Assembly: GCA_026005075.1 (NCBI GenBank)
Contig: BPKJ01000002.1
Span: 186,001-250,000, forward strand
Direction of reading: 5' to 3'
Origin: Lysobacteraceae bacterium
GTDB taxonomy: Bacteria > Pseudomonadota > Gammaproteobacteria > Xanthomonadales > Xanthomonadaceae
Length of the DNA stretch: 64,000 nt
Numbering within the stretch: position 1 is the stretch's first letter; every line of letters begins with the position of its first letter. The translations under genes were made by a program, and so were the position numbers. This document shows positions 10,234 to 18,601 of the stretch, piece by piece. The notes beneath the pieces are model-generated. The model made no database searches and was not told where the DNA came from. It saw nothing but the letters and a program-made list of their open reading frames with translations.

Positions 10234-11153
10234 TGAACATGGAAACGGCCCGGATTCGCACGCTGATCGCACGTCACCGCTTGCGCGACATGGTCTTCGA
10301 GGTGCTCGGCATGATCATCATGCTGATGCTGCTCTTCATCCTCGGGGCCCTGTTCCTGCGCCTCGCCGTGGACGGGTGGGACCGGCTGGGTCTCGACTTC
10401 TTCCTCGACTATCCGTCGCGGCGTGCCGAGCGGGCGGGCATCCTGCCGGCCTGGGTGGGGTCGCTGCTGGTCATGTTCGTGACGGCGCTGGCGGCGGTTC
10501 CGGTCGGCGTGGCCGCGGGGGTATGGCTGGAGGAGTACGCCCCACGCAACGCGTTCACCGAGGTGATCGAGATCAACGTCACCAACCTTGCCGGGGTGCC
10601 CTCGATCGTCTACGGCCTGCTCGGCCTGGGCTTGCTGGTGCATGGGCTGCACCTTGGCCCCAGCGTGGCTGCGGCGGGGCTGACCCTTGCACTGATGATC
10701 CTTCCGGTGGTGGTGGTGGCCACCCGGGAATCGATCCGGGCGGTGCCCCAGACCATCCGCGAGGCGGCCTACGGCCTGGGCGCGACCCGCTGGCAGGTGA
10801 CCCGGGACCATGTGCTGCCCTATTCCCTGGCCGGAATCCTGACCGGCGTGATCATCGGCCTGTCGCGAGCCATCGGCGAGACCGCCCCGCTGATCACCGT
10901 CGGCGCCGTCACCTTCATCGCCTTCTTGCCGCCCGCGCCGGTGCAGGCCGGCTTCCCGTTCCTGAACTTCGAGTGGCTGAGCACGCCGTTCACGGTCATG
11001 CCGATCCAGATGTTCAACTGGGTCTCGCGTCCGGACCCCGCGTTCCAGAGCACCGCGGCGGCCGCCGGCGTGGTACTGGTGAGCCTGACCCTGCTGATGA
11101 ACGGGCTGGCGATCTTCCTGCGCTACCGCGCGCGCAAGCGCATCAAATGGTGA
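10233..11153 (+). CDS. pstA: Phosphate ABC transporter permease PstA
   Basis: The 306-residue permease begins with an ATG that overlaps the pstC stop. Hydrophobic segments are seen from residue 24 ([16 protein letters not shown]) onward, and the EAA-type loop reads [28 protein letters not shown]. The stretch [20 protein letters not shown] is typical of PstA. It pairs with PstC to form the membrane pore. The gene is separated from pstB by 4 nt. Length and motifs are ordinary for the family; nothing appears broken. Confidence 0.95.
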   Translation: MNMETARIRTLIARHRLRDMVFEVLGMIIMLMLLFILGALFLRLAVDGWDRLGLDFFLDYPSRRAERAGILPAWVGSLLVMFVTALAAVPVGVAAGVWLEEYAPRNAFTEVIEINVTNLAGVPSIVYGLLGLGLLVHGLHLGPSVAAAGLTLALMILPVVVVATRESIRAVPQTIREAAYGLGATRWQVTRDHVLPYSLAGILTGVIIGLSRAIGETAPLITVGAVTFIAFLPPAPVQAGFPFLNFEWLSTPFTVMPIQMFNWVSRPDPAFQSTAAAAGVVLVSLTLLMNGLAIFLRYRARKRIKW

Positions 11154-11157
11154 GAAC

Positions 11158-11943
11158 GTGACCGCACCCCCCCTCAAGGACGTGCCGATCAAGGCCGAGG
11201 TCCGCAACCTGAGCTTCTACTACGGCGATTTCGCTGCCCTGCGCGGCATCCAGCTCGCCGTGGCCGAGAAGGAAGTCACCGCGCTGATCGGACCCTCCGG
11301 GTGCGGCAAGTCGACCCTGCTGCGCTGCTTCAACCGCATGCACGACCTCTATCCCGGAAGCCGCTACGACGGCGAGATCCGGCTGTATCCGGACGACGTC
11401 AACCTGCTTGCGCGCGAGATCGACCCGGTCGAGACCCGGATCCGGATCGGCATGGTGTTCCAGAAGCCGAACCCGTTTCCGAAGTCGATCTTCGAGAACG
11501 TCGCCTACGGCCTGCGCATCCTCGGCGAGAAGCGCCGCGGGGTGATCGCCGACAAGGTCGAGAAGGCGCTGCGTGACGCGGCGCTCTGGGACGAGGTCAA
11601 GGATCGCCTCGACAGCCTCGCGACCAGCCTCTCGGGCGGGCAGCAGCAGCGCCTGTGCATCGCCCGCACGCTGGCCACGGAGCCGGAGATCGTGCTTTTC
11701 GACGAGCCGACCTCGGCGCTGGACCCGATCGCCACGGCCAGCATCGAGGAGCTCATCATCGAGCTCAAGCAGCGGGTCACCATCCTCATCGTCACCCACA
11801 ACATGCAGCAGGCAGGGCGGATCTCCAGGTACACCGCCTTCATGTACCTTGGCGAGCTGGTCGAGTTCGGCGAGACCGAGCAGATCTTCACGCGGCCGCG
11901 CCAGGAGCAGACCGAGAACTACATCACCGGCCGCTTCGGCTGA
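11158..11943 (+). CDS. pstB: Phosphate ABC transporter ATP-binding protein PstB
   Basis: The GTG start at 11158 yields 261 residues. Walker [10 protein letters not shown] is at 45-53, the Q-loop at [10 protein letters not shown], the signature LSGGQQQR at 158-165, Walker B VLFDEP at 179-184 and the switch His in [15 protein letters not shown] and QKPNPFP are hallmarks of PstB among ABC ATPases. It hydrolyses ATP on the cytoplasmic face to drive phosphate uptake through PstCA. The signature Arg-Gln run is intact. The gene lies in the middle of the pst operon with phoU 17 nt downstream. Confidence 0.97.
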   Translation: MTAPPLKDVPIKAEVRNLSFYYGDFAALRGIQLAVAEKEVTALIGPSGCGKSTLLRCFNRMHDLYPGSRYDGEIRLYPDDVNLLAREIDPVETRIRIGMVFQKPNPFPKSIFENVAYGLRILGEKRRGVIADKVEKALRDAALWDEVKDRLDSLATSLSGGQQQRLCIARTLATEPEIVLFDEPTSALDPIATASIEELIIELKQRVTILIVTHNMQQAGRISRYTAFMYLGELVEFGETEQIFTRPRQEQTENYITGRFG

Positions 11944-11960
11944 CCGGGGGAGGGTGTCGC

Positions 11961-12665
11961 ATGAACGTTTCGCATACCGGTCACACGATCAAGAAGTTCG
12001 ACGAGGAACTGGGTACGCTGCGGGACCTGGTCCTGCGCATGGGCGGGCTGGTCGAGGAGCAGCTCAGGCGCGCGGTCGAGGCCCTCGAGCGCGGGGACGC
12101 CGCCCTGGCCCGGGAGGTGATCGTCGGCGACCGCGAGATCGACCGCATCGAGCTGACCGCCGACGAGGAGATCGCCCATCTGCTGGCGAGACGGGCGCCG
12201 CTCGGCATCGACCTGCGGACGGTGCTGACGCTGTCCAAGACGGTCAATGACCTCGAGCGCGTGGGGGACGAGGCGAAGAAGGTCGCGCGCACCGCGCGCG
12301 ACCTCGCCGAGCGGGACGGCGTGCCGGGTCGGGACGTGCTGCTGCCGGGGGTCTCGGGCCTCGCGCAGATCGCGCTCGAGATGCTGCGTGGCGCACTGGA
12401 TGCCTTGGTCAGGCTGGATCTCGAGCAGGCCGAGCGGGTGCGCAAGGCGGACGACCGCGTGGACGATGCCTTTCGCGGCTGCATCCGGCAGGCCACCGAG
12501 ATGATGAGCGCAACGCCAGAGGGCGTCGAGACCGGCATCCTCATGCTGTTCGCCGCCAAGGGTCTTGAACGCATTGGCGACCATGCCAAGAACGTCGCGC
12601 TGTACGTGTTCTACCTGGTCGAGGGACAGGACCTGCGTCACCCGAAGGTGCAGCGCGGCGAATGA
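11961..12665 (+). CDS. phoU: Phosphate-signalling regulator PhoU
   Basis: The 234-residue all-helical protein starts at ATG 11961; the open frame continues upstream into pstB but carries no coding signal there. The two PhoU repeats are visible through their metal-binding type motifs, VNDLERVGDEAKKVAR in the first half and AKGLERIGDHAKNVALYV in the second. PhoU links transporter activity to the PhoR-PhoB system and keeps it off when phosphate is plentiful. phoB and phoR themselves are not in the window. It ends the operon and converges with the MscS gene. Confidence 0.95.
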   Translation: MNVSHTGHTIKKFDEELGTLRDLVLRMGGLVEEQLRRAVEALERGDAALAREVIVGDREIDRIELTADEEIAHLLARRAPLGIDLRTVLTLSKTVNDLERVGDEAKKVARTARDLAERDGVPGRDVLLPGVSGLAQIALEMLRGALDALVRLDLEQAERVRKADDRVDDAFRGCIRQATEMMSATPEGVETGILMLFAAKGLERIGDHAKNVALYVFYLVEGQDLRHPKVQRGE

Positions 12666-12688
12666 GCCCAGGCCGGGGCTTCATTCGC
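12658..12688. terminator. Convergent hairpin covering phoU and mscS stop codons
   Basis: GCGAATGA-GCCC pairs with GGGC-T-TCATTCGC, with a bulged T and a small loop. The phoU TGA (12663-12665) and the MscS stop (12681-12683, minus) both lie in the stem. There is no T-run outside, so termination efficiency is uncertain. Confidence 0.5.
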
Positions 12689-13526
12689 CCGCCTTCTGCG
12701 CCTCGCCAGACTGCACCATGTGCACGGTCCGCTGCGGGAACGGGATCTCGATGCCCGCCTCGTCCAGCGCCACCTTGATGTTGCGGAGCAGGTCGGAGCG
12801 AACGGTCCAGTAGTCCGGCGTCCGCACCCACGAGCGCACGGAAAGGTCCACGCTGCTCTCGCCGAGGTTCATGACCAGGATCTGCGGCTCCGGATCCGCG
12901 AGCAGCCGCGACTCGGCCGCCAGCACGCCCTGGATGACGCGGACCGCCTCGGCGGGGTCGTGGCCGTAGCCGACGCCAACCGCGAGGTCGATGCGACGGG
13001 TGTCGCGCGCGTTGTAGTTGATGATCGGGCTGCCCATCACCTGGGCATTGGGGATGGTGATCTGCCGGTTGTCCGGGCTGCTCAGCACCGTGAACAGCAG
13101 GCTGACCTCCTCCACGGTGCCGCTCTGTCCTGCGACCTCGACCGCATGGCCGACCGTGAACGGCCGGAACAGCACGAGGAGGACGCCCGAGGCGAGGTTC
13201 GACAGCGAGCCCTGCAGGGCAAGGCCGATGGCAAGTCCCGCGGCACCGAGGGCGGTGAGCAGCGAGGCGTTGGGAACGCCGACGAGGTCGAGGGCGGCGA
13301 TGATCACCACCGCAATCCCCAGCCCCCAGGCGAGGTTGCGGATGAAGGTGGCGATCAGCGGATCGGCACCGCTGCGGCCCACCGCCCGCTCCAGCAGCAT
13401 GGCAAGGCGCCGGACCAGCCACTTGCCGGCCCAGAAGACGGCCAGGGCCGCGGCCAGCTTGCCGCTCCAGAGCAGAAGCTGGTCCATGGCGTGGGTCCAG
13501 TCGATCGATTCGAGGTAGCCGAGCAT
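12681..13526 (-). CDS. Small-conductance mechanosensitive channel, MscS family
   Basis: The 281-residue protein starts at ATG 13526 after GGGAGGA. It matches E. coli MscS (286 residues) in plan: three transmembrane segments, the pore helix with GAAGLAIGLALQGSLSNLASGVLL (Gly/Ala packing), and a cytoplasmic beta domain with VGHAVEVAGQSGTVEEVSLLFTVLSSPDNRQITIPN. It opens under membrane tension to release solutes during hypo-osmotic shock. It probably forms a heptamer in the inner membrane. The downstream neighbour on the opposite strand is phoU. The next gene upstream on its own strand is a small protein of unknown function. Confidence 0.93.
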   Translation of the reverse strand: MLGYLESIDWTHAMDQLLLWSGKLAAALAVFWAGKWLVRRLAMLLERAVGRSGADPLIATFIRNLAWGLGIAVVIIAALDLVGVPNASLLTALGAAGLAIGLALQGSLSNLASGVLLVLFRPFTVGHAVEVAGQSGTVEEVSLLFTVLSSPDNRQITIPNAQVMGSPIINYNARDTRRIDLAVGVGYGHDPAEAVRVIQGVLAAESRLLADPEPQILVMNLGESSVDLSVRSWVRTPDYWTVRSDLLRNIKVALDEAGIEIPFPQRTVHMVQSGEAQKAGE

Positions 13527-13572
13527 GGTGTCCTCCCAGGGGTCGTCAGGGCGGCGAACGGGAAGGACGGGG

Positions 13573-13995
13573 TTAGAACACGTCGCCGCCGTTCGAGAAG
13601 ATCTGCTCGAGCCGGTCGCCGAGACCGCCGATTTCCAGCACCATGCGGTCGACCTCGGCCGCGCTCAGCCCGTCGTAGGGGCGGTTCTCGCACAGATGCA
13701 GGTAGGGCACGCCGTCGAGCTCGGACAGCGAGAGGTAGCCGACGCGCTGCTCCCAGTTGAAGGCCAGCGCGCGGCGGGCGTCGACCGCGGTGACGGGCGC
13801 CACGGCCGTGCTGACGCGCAGGTACCTGCGCCCGTCCTCGCCCTCCAGCTCGGCGAGGAAGATGCCCTGCCGGCGGCGTCCTTGACCGATGCTCAGCTCG
13901 AGGCCGAGCAGATAGGGCTCGTTGGTGGTCAGCGGGTACTGGGTCGCCACGTGGGCGCGGATCTGCTCGAAGTTCTGCATGGACACGCTCGGCAT
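13573..13995 (-). CDS. Conserved-looking hypothetical protein, 140 residues
   Basis: I do not recognise this protein. It is soluble, acidic and without signal peptide or membrane segment. LLGLELSIGQGRRRQGIFLAE is followed by YLRVSTAVAPV, RALAFNWEQRVGYLSLSEL and YLHLCENRPYDGLSAAEV, with helix LEIGGLGDRLEQIF at the end. The strand-rich order with a Leu-rich start vaguely resembles the CesT/YbjN chaperone-like fold, but this is a weak guess. Met6 (13980) is an alternative start. It lies 46 bp before the MscS gene on the same strand, so they may be cotranscribed. Confidence 0.65.
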   Translation of the reverse strand: MPSVSMQNFEQIRAHVATQYPLTTNEPYLLGLELSIGQGRRRQGIFLAELEGEDGRRYLRVSTAVAPVTAVDARRALAFNWEQRVGYLSLSELDGVPYLHLCENRPYDGLSAAEVDRMVLEIGGLGDRLEQIFSNGGDVF

Positions 13996-14025
13996 TCGTT
14001 CGGCGCACCACTATGCTAGCGGCCC

Positions 14026-14373
14026 ATGTCCGGAATGTCTGCCGATGCCGATCCGCGAGGGCGCATCCTCGCCGTCGTCCGCGCGATCCCGCGGGGTCGG
14101 GTGATGGGCTACGGCGAGGTCGCGCGGCGGGCCGGATTGCCGCGTGGCGCACGCCGGGTGGCGAGGTTGCTGGCCGAGGCAGGGGACCCGGATCTGCCCT
14201 GGCACAGGGTGGTTCGGGCGGACCGCCGCATCGCCTTCCCGCCGGGCAGCCCGGGCTTCTCGGAGCAGCGGCGCAGGTTGCAGGACGAGGGGCACGTGGT
14301 GGACGGGCGGGGCCGGCTGCGCAGCGTGGAGCGGGTCGGCGGGCCGGACCTCGACCGTGCGCTCTGGAGCTGA
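14026..14373 (+). CDS. Alkyltransferase-like protein (ATL)
   Basis: The 115-residue protein is the DNA-binding domain of O6-alkylguanine alkyltransferase. It contains IPRGRVMGYGEVARRAGLP (helix-turn-helix region with the Arg finger) and LPWHRVVRADRRIAFP. In true alkyltransferases the motif is PCHRV; here Cys is Trp59, as in E. coli YbaZ/eAtl, so it cannot accept an alkyl group. Known ATLs bind bulky O6-alkylguanine lesions and pass them to nucleotide excision repair. The start could also be ATG 14035. It converges with the rhomboid gene. Confidence 0.88.
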   Translation: MSGMSADADPRGRILAVVRAIPRGRVMGYGEVARRAGLPRGARRVARLLAEAGDPDLPWHRVVRADRRIAFPPGSPGFSEQRRRLQDEGHVVDGRGRLRSVERVGGPDLDRALWS

Positions 14374-14382
14374 GCGCTCAGC
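14369..14382. terminator. Palindrome covering both stop codons of a convergent pair
   Basis: GCTGAGCGCTCAGC is a perfect 14-bp palindrome containing the ATL stop (14371-14373) and the rhomboid stop (14378-14380, minus). As RNA it gives a short hairpin for either transcript. No T-run follows, so a terminator role is tentative. Confidence 0.3.
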
Positions 14383-15022
14383 CGCGCCCGAACGGCCAGC
14401 GTGCGCGCCAGTGCTGGATCAGCAGGAAGCCGAACACCATGCCGCCCAGGTGGGCGAAGTGGGCCACGCCGCTTTGGGTGTTGGTGACCCCGAGAAACAG
14501 CTCCAGCGCACCGTAGGCGATCACCAGCGTGCGTGCCCGCATCGGGATCGGCGGGATCAGCAGCAGAACCTGCCGGTTCGGAAACATCATTCCGTAGGCG
14601 AGGAGAAGGCCGAACACGGCCCCGGAGGCCCCCACGGTGGGGTAGGGCGGCGATCCCTGCTGCACGGCAAGGGTGGCCACCACCAGCTGCACGAGCCCGG
14701 CACCGAGCAGGCAGACGAAGTAGTAGAGCGTGTAGCGCCGCGGCCCCCAGACCGCCTCGACCGCCGCGCCGAACATCATCAGCGCGAACATGTTGAAGAA
14801 CAGGTGGGCGAAGTTGCCGTGCATGAAGCCGTAGCTGAGGAGCTGCCAGGGCAGGAAGCCCGCGGTCAGCAGCTCGCCCCGGTGCACACCGATCGGGTAC
14901 TCGCCGAGGGGCCAGAGGCCGAAGGCCAGCAGCATCCCCTCCCCGCCCAGCAGCTGCAGTCCGAACACCATGAGGTTGCTCACGAGCAGGGCGCGGGTCA
15001 CGGGGGGCAGCTGGCTGAACAT
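14378..15022 (-). CDS. Rhomboid-family intramembrane serine protease
   Basis: AGGAG just before the ATG at 15022 sets the start and gives 214 residues. Six transmembrane segments are readable. The catalytic Ser is in VGASGAVFGLL and the catalytic His in HFAHLGGMVFG; the oxyanion Asn/His are in HGNFAHLFFNMFAL, and the L1-loop region contains WGPRRYTLYY. It cleaves membrane-embedded helices of substrates in the inner membrane. The substrate is unknown. It converges with the ATL gene and diverges from the 2OG oxygenase, from which it is separated by about 80 bp. Confidence 0.92.
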   Translation of the reverse strand: MFSQLPPVTRALLVSNLMVFGLQLLGGEGMLLAFGLWPLGEYPIGVHRGELLTAGFLPWQLLSYGFMHGNFAHLFFNMFALMMFGAAVEAVWGPRRYTLYYFVCLLGAGLVQLVVATLAVQQGSPPYPTVGASGAVFGLLLAYGMMFPNRQVLLLIPPIPMRARTLVIAYGALELFLGVTNTQSGVAHFAHLGGMVFGFLLIQHWRARWPFGRG

Positions 15023-15104
15023 GTCGGCTCCTGGCGGCGGGGGTGGGGCCGCAGTGCGGTCAGCGGCAGGCGTATCATAGCCGCCGATCCGGACCTGGCC
15101 CTCG

Positions 15105-15710
15105 ATGCTAGCGACTCCTCTTCTCGACCGGCTCGCCGCGTGCGGGTTCGTCGTCGCGCATGACCTCCTGCCGCCCGCGCTCGCCGCGCGGCTCGCTGCC
15201 GACTGCAGGGCGCTGCAGCAGGCCGGCGACCTGCGCCCGGCACACGTCGGGCGGGGTTCGCAGCGGCTGCGCGAACGGGCCTTGCGCGGCGATTCGATCC
15301 GCTGGATCGAGCCCGACCCCGCCGTGCCCGCACGGGCCGAGCTGCTGGGGCGGCTCGACGCCCTCCGCGTCGCGCTCAACCGGCATCTGCTGCTTGGTCT
15401 TGCCGACATCGAACTGCACTACGCCGTCTACCCGGCGGGTGCGGGCTACGTGCGCCACCGCGATCGCTTTCGCGACGACGATGCCCGCACGGTCAGCTTC
15501 ACCGCCTACCTGAACCCGCACTGGTCGGCCGAGGACGGCGGCTGGCTGCGGCTGCACGTTGCCGGCGGGCCGGTCGACGTGCTGCCGGCGCTGGGCACCT
15601 GCACCCTGTTCCTGAGCGCGGAGGTCGAGCACGAGGTGCTGCCCGCGCGGCGGGAGCGGATGAGCATCGCCGGCTGGTTTCGCCGTTACCGCGAGCTGCC
15701 CCTGTCCTGA
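15105..15710 (+). CDS. 2OG-Fe(II) oxygenase, prolyl-hydroxylase-like
   Basis: The 201-residue protein has the double-stranded beta-helix order of the P4Hc/EGL-9-like oxygenases. The Fe ligands are HRDRF (His and Asp) and the later His in EVEHEVLPARRERMSIAGWF; the Arg in RRERMSIAGW is in the place that binds the 2-oxoglutarate carboxylate. YYAVYPAG-type substrate strand appears as LHYAVYPAGAGYVRH. Known bacterial relatives hydroxylate prolines, for example on EF-Tu in Pseudomonas (PPHD); whether this one does so is inference. Its 3' end overlaps the end of nadC by 25 bp. Confidence 0.85.
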   Translation: MLATPLLDRLAACGFVVAHDLLPPALAARLAADCRALQQAGDLRPAHVGRGSQRLRERALRGDSIRWIEPDPAVPARAELLGRLDALRVALNRHLLLGLADIELHYAVYPAGAGYVRHRDRFRDDDARTVSFTAYLNPHWSAEDGGWLRLHVAGGPVDVLPALGTCTLFLSAEVEHEVLPARRERMSIAGWFRRYRELPLS

Positions 15711-16609
15711 ACCGGTGGCGGCAGCGGCGCGTGCGGATCCAGGATCCGCATCGAGAAGTCGATGGCGCGCACGTGCTTGGTGAGTGCGCCGACCGAGATG
15801 CAGTCCACCCCGCTCTCGGCCACGGCCTTCAGCGCGGACAGGTCCACGCCGCCGGAGACTTCGAGCGGCTGGCGGCCGCGGCAGCGGCGCACGGCCTCGG
15901 CGCGCATGGCCGGATCGAAGTCGTCGATCAGCACGCGGGTGCAGCCGCCCGCGGCCAGCACCTCGTCGAGCTCCTCGAGGGTTTCCACCTCGACGATCAG
16001 CGGCAGATCGGGGAAGCGTTCACGGGCCGCGCGCATCGCCGCGGCGATCGAGCCGGCCGCGGCGATGTGGTTCTCCTTGAGCATGACCGCGTCGAACAGC
16101 CCGATGCGGTGGTTGTGGCCGCCGCCACAACGGACCGCGTACTTCTGGGCATGGCGCAGTCCGGGCAGGGTCTTGCGGGTGTCGAGCAGACGCGCTTCCG
16201 TGCCCTCGAGCTCCGCGACATGGCGTGCGGTCCAGGTGGCCGTGCCGGAGAGGAGTTGCAGGAAGTTCAGCGCGGTGCGCTCGGCCGAGAGCAGTGCCCG
16301 GCAAGCGGCCTCGAGCGTGCACACCACGTCGCCGGGCTGCAGCCTTGCCCCCTCGCCGGCGTGCCAGTCGATGCGCGCCCCGGGGTCGAGCGCGCGGAAG
16401 GCGGCCTCGACCCAGGGCGCGCCGCAGAGGACGGCGGCCTCGCGGCAGACGATCCTCGCCCGCGCGGGCCGGTCGGGAACCAGTGCCGCGGAGACGTCGC
16501 CGTCGCCCAGGTCCTCGGCAAGCGCGCGTGCGACGTCCTCGGCCACCCGCTGCGGGTCGGGGGGCGCCGGTGCGGTGGCAGGGCTTTCAGCGCAGGCCTT
16601 CGAGTCCAC
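15686..16609 (-). CDS. nadC: Nicotinate-nucleotide diphosphorylase (carboxylating), quinolinate phosphoribosyltransferase
   Basis: The 307-residue enzyme converts quinolinate and PRPP to nicotinate mononucleotide, CO2 and PPi in de novo NAD synthesis. Visible family motifs: AEDLGDGDVSA, SAERTALNFLQLLSGTAT, LLDTRKTLPGLRHAQKYAVRCGGGHNHRIGL, MLKENHI, VEVETLEEL and the C-terminal EVSGGV and ISVGALTKH. It is a little longer than the E. coli protein (297), mainly from an Ala/Pro-rich N-terminus. The start overlaps the end of the Trm112 gene by 23 nt on the same strand, suggesting coupling. Confidence 0.96.
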   Translation of the reverse strand: MDSKACAESPATAPAPPDPQRVAEDVARALAEDLGDGDVSAALVPDRPARARIVCREAAVLCGAPWVEAAFRALDPGARIDWHAGEGARLQPGDVVCTLEAACRALLSAERTALNFLQLLSGTATWTARHVAELEGTEARLLDTRKTLPGLRHAQKYAVRCGGGHNHRIGLFDAVMLKENHIAAAGSIAAAMRAARERFPDLPLIVEVETLEELDEVLAAGGCTRVLIDDFDPAMRAEAVRRCRGRQPLEVSGGVDLSALKAVAESGVDCISVGALTKHVRAIDFSMRILDPHAPLPPPVQDRGSSR

Positions 16610-16856
16610 GGGTGTCGATGGCCTGATCCACCAGCATGACCGGGATGTCGTCCTCGATCCGGTACACGCGATGGCCGTCGGCGGTGATCAGCCCGGCCTG
16701 CAGCGGCCCCTGGGCGACGCTGCCGTCGAGGAGCCGTAGCTCGCCCTTCTCCAGCGCACGGTTGAGCGTCTCGAGCTGGCTCCTGCCGAGCAGGCTGACC
16801 GGCTGCTTGGTCTCGGGGCAGCAGAGGATGTCGAGCAAACGCTTGTCCAGGCTCAT
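16587..16856 (-). CDS. Trm112/YcaR-family small protein
   Basis: ATG 16856 gives an 89-residue protein with the family opening LLDILCCPETKQPV; the longer open frame upstream is not needed. The CCPE part resembles a zinc site, though the second Cys pair of eukaryotic Trm112 is missing, as is usual in bacterial members. HRVYRIEDDIPVML closes the domain. Bacterial Trm112 proteins may activate methyltransferases; the partner here is unknown. It precedes and overlaps nadC. Confidence 0.85.
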   Translation of the reverse strand: MSLDKRLLDILCCPETKQPVSLLGRSQLETLNRALEKGELRLLDGSVAQGPLQAGLITADGHRVYRIEDDIPVMLVDQAIDTRGLEGLR

Positions 16857-16942
16857 GCCGGGATCCTTGGTGTAGCGGGAACGGCCGCATTCTGTCAGCC
16901 CGAGTTTGACTCTACAATGGCGCTTTTCCACCGGGGGCGGTG

Positions 16943-17449
16943 ATGAGTGAGAAGGCAAGCCCGCGCGTGGCCGTGGTCATGGGCTCGCGCTCCGACTGGG
17001 AGACCATGCGCTTTGCTGCCGAGCGCCTGCAGGCGCTGGGCATCGAACATCACGTGCAGGTGGTCTCGGCCCACCGCACTCCGGATCTTCTGTTCGAGTT
17101 CGCCGCGCAGGCCGAGCAACGCGGATTCCGCGTGATCATCGCCGGTGCCGGAGGGGCCGCGCACCTGCCGGGCATGCTGGCCAGCAAGACCCGGCTGCCG
17201 GTGCTCGGCGTGCCGGTGCAGTCGCGGGCGCTCCGCGGCCTCGACTCCCTGCTCTCGATCGTGCAGATGCCCGCGGGGGTGCCGGTGGCGACCTTCGCGA
17301 TCGGCCCCGCCGGGGCCGGCAACGCGGCCCTGTTCGCGGCCGCCATCCTGGCGCTGGAGGACCGGGAGGTGGCACGCGCGCTGGAGGCGTTCCGGGCCCG
17401 GCAGACGGAGGAGGTGCTGGCCGCGGCCGATCCGAGGGTGCCGGCGTGA
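16943..17449 (+). CDS. purE: N5-carboxyaminoimidazole ribonucleotide mutase
   Basis: I take ATG 16943 rather than the adjacent GTG at 16940; the protein has 168 residues, as for class I PurE (169 in E. coli). [10 protein letters not shown] and the active-site [39 protein letters not shown] and the end [11 protein letters not shown] are all present. It moves the carboxylate of N5-CAIR to C4 in purine synthesis. Its stop overlaps the purK start (GTGA), so both steps are coupled. Confidence 0.97.
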   Translation: MSEKASPRVAVVMGSRSDWETMRFAAERLQALGIEHHVQVVSAHRTPDLLFEFAAQAEQRGFRVIIAGAGGAAHLPGMLASKTRLPVLGVPVQSRALRGLDSLLSIVQMPAGVPVATFAIGPAGAGNAALFAAAILALEDREVARALEAFRARQTEEVLAAADPRVPA

Positions 17450-18585
17450 CCACGGTGGGCATCCTTGGCGGTGGGCAACTGGCGCGGATGCTCGCCTTGG
17501 CCGGTGCGCCGCTGGGCTTGCGGTTTCTGGTCATGGACCAGGCGGCCGACGCCTGCGCGGCCCAGTTCGTGCCGCTGCTCCAGGCCGACTACACCGACGA
17601 GGCCGCACTGGCCGAGTTCGCCCGCCGCGTCGACGTGGTCACCTTCGATTTTGAGAACGTACCGGCCGAGAGCGCGCAATGGCTGGCGGCACGGGTGCCG
17701 GTGTTCCCGGCGCCGCGTGCGCTGGCCGTCGCCCAGGACCGGATCGCCGAGAAATCGCTGTTCCAGGACCTCGGCATCGCCACACCGCGGTTCTCCGCGG
17801 TGGCCTCGCGCGCGGATCTGGAACGCGCCCTTGCCGAGATCGGGGCGCCCTGCATCCTCAAGACCCGGCGCCTTGGCTACGACGGCAAGGGCCAGTTCAG
17901 GCTGGCGACGGCGGACGATGCCGATGCGGCCTGGGAGGCGCTGGGTGCACAGGCCGAGACCGTGGGCCTGATCCTCGAAGGCTTCGTCGCCTTCGAGCGT
18001 GAACTCTCCGTGCTTGCGGTACGCGGACGCGACGGCGCATTCCGGACCTGGCCGCTGACCCGCAACTGGCACGCCCAGGGCATCCTCTCGGCCAGCCTGG
18101 CTCCGGCCGCGGCACCGCCCGCACTGGTCGACCGGGCGTTCTCGCACGCCCGCGCGATCGCCGAGGAACTGGACTATGTCGGGGTGTTCGCGCTGGAGAT
18201 GTTCGAGCGCGGCGGCGAGCTGCTGGCCAACGAGATGGCGCCGCGGGTGCACAACTCGGGGCACTGGACCATCGAGGGTGCGGAGTGCAGCCAGTTCGAG
18301 AACCACCTGCGCGCGGTGCTCGGGCTGCCCCTTGGCAGCTGCGAGGCACGCGGCCGCGCCTGCATGCTCAACTGGGTCGGCGACCTGCCCGATGCCGCCG
18401 CCGCCCTGCGCATCGCGGGCCTGCACTGGCACGATTACGGCAAGTCACCGCGGCCCGGGCGCAAGGTCGGTCATGCCACCGCGGTGGCCGAGAACGCCCG
18501 CGGCCTCGAGTCCCAGCTGATCGCGCTGGGCCGGGCGCTGGGACGGGAGGATCAGGTCGGCCCGGTGCTGGCCGAGCTCGACTGA
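17446..18585 (+). CDS. purK: 5-(carboxyamino)imidazole ribonucleotide synthase
   Basis: The GTG start at 17446 overlaps the purE stop; 379 residues. It is an ATP-grasp enzyme with [12 protein letters not shown] at the N-terminus, [19 protein letters not shown] (ATP-grasp central part) and [38 protein letters not shown], where the Mg/ATP ligands lie. It makes N5-CAIR from AIR, bicarbonate and ATP for PurE. The length is that of the family (E. coli 355). It converges with the asparaginase gene. Confidence 0.97.
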   Translation: MTTVGILGGGQLARMLALAGAPLGLRFLVMDQAADACAAQFVPLLQADYTDEAALAEFARRVDVVTFDFENVPAESAQWLAARVPVFPAPRALAVAQDRIAEKSLFQDLGIATPRFSAVASRADLERALAEIGAPCILKTRRLGYDGKGQFRLATADDADAAWEALGAQAETVGLILEGFVAFERELSVLAVRGRDGAFRTWPLTRNWHAQGILSASLAPAAAPPALVDRAFSHARAIAEELDYVGVFALEMFERGGELLANEMAPRVHNSGHWTIEGAECSQFENHLRAVLGLPLGSCEARGRACMLNWVGDLPDAAAALRIAGLHWHDYGKSPRPGRKVGHATAVAENARGLESQLIALGRALGREDQVGPVLAELD

Positions 18586-18601
18586 CCGAGCGTTCGGTTC
18601 A
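18583..18601. terminator. Hairpin over the purK and asparaginase stop codons
   Basis: TGACCGA-gcgt-TCGG(T)TCA forms a short stem with one bulged T. It starts with the purK TGA and ends with the minus-strand stop of the asparaginase gene. The stem is weak and lacks a T-run. Confidence 0.3.
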
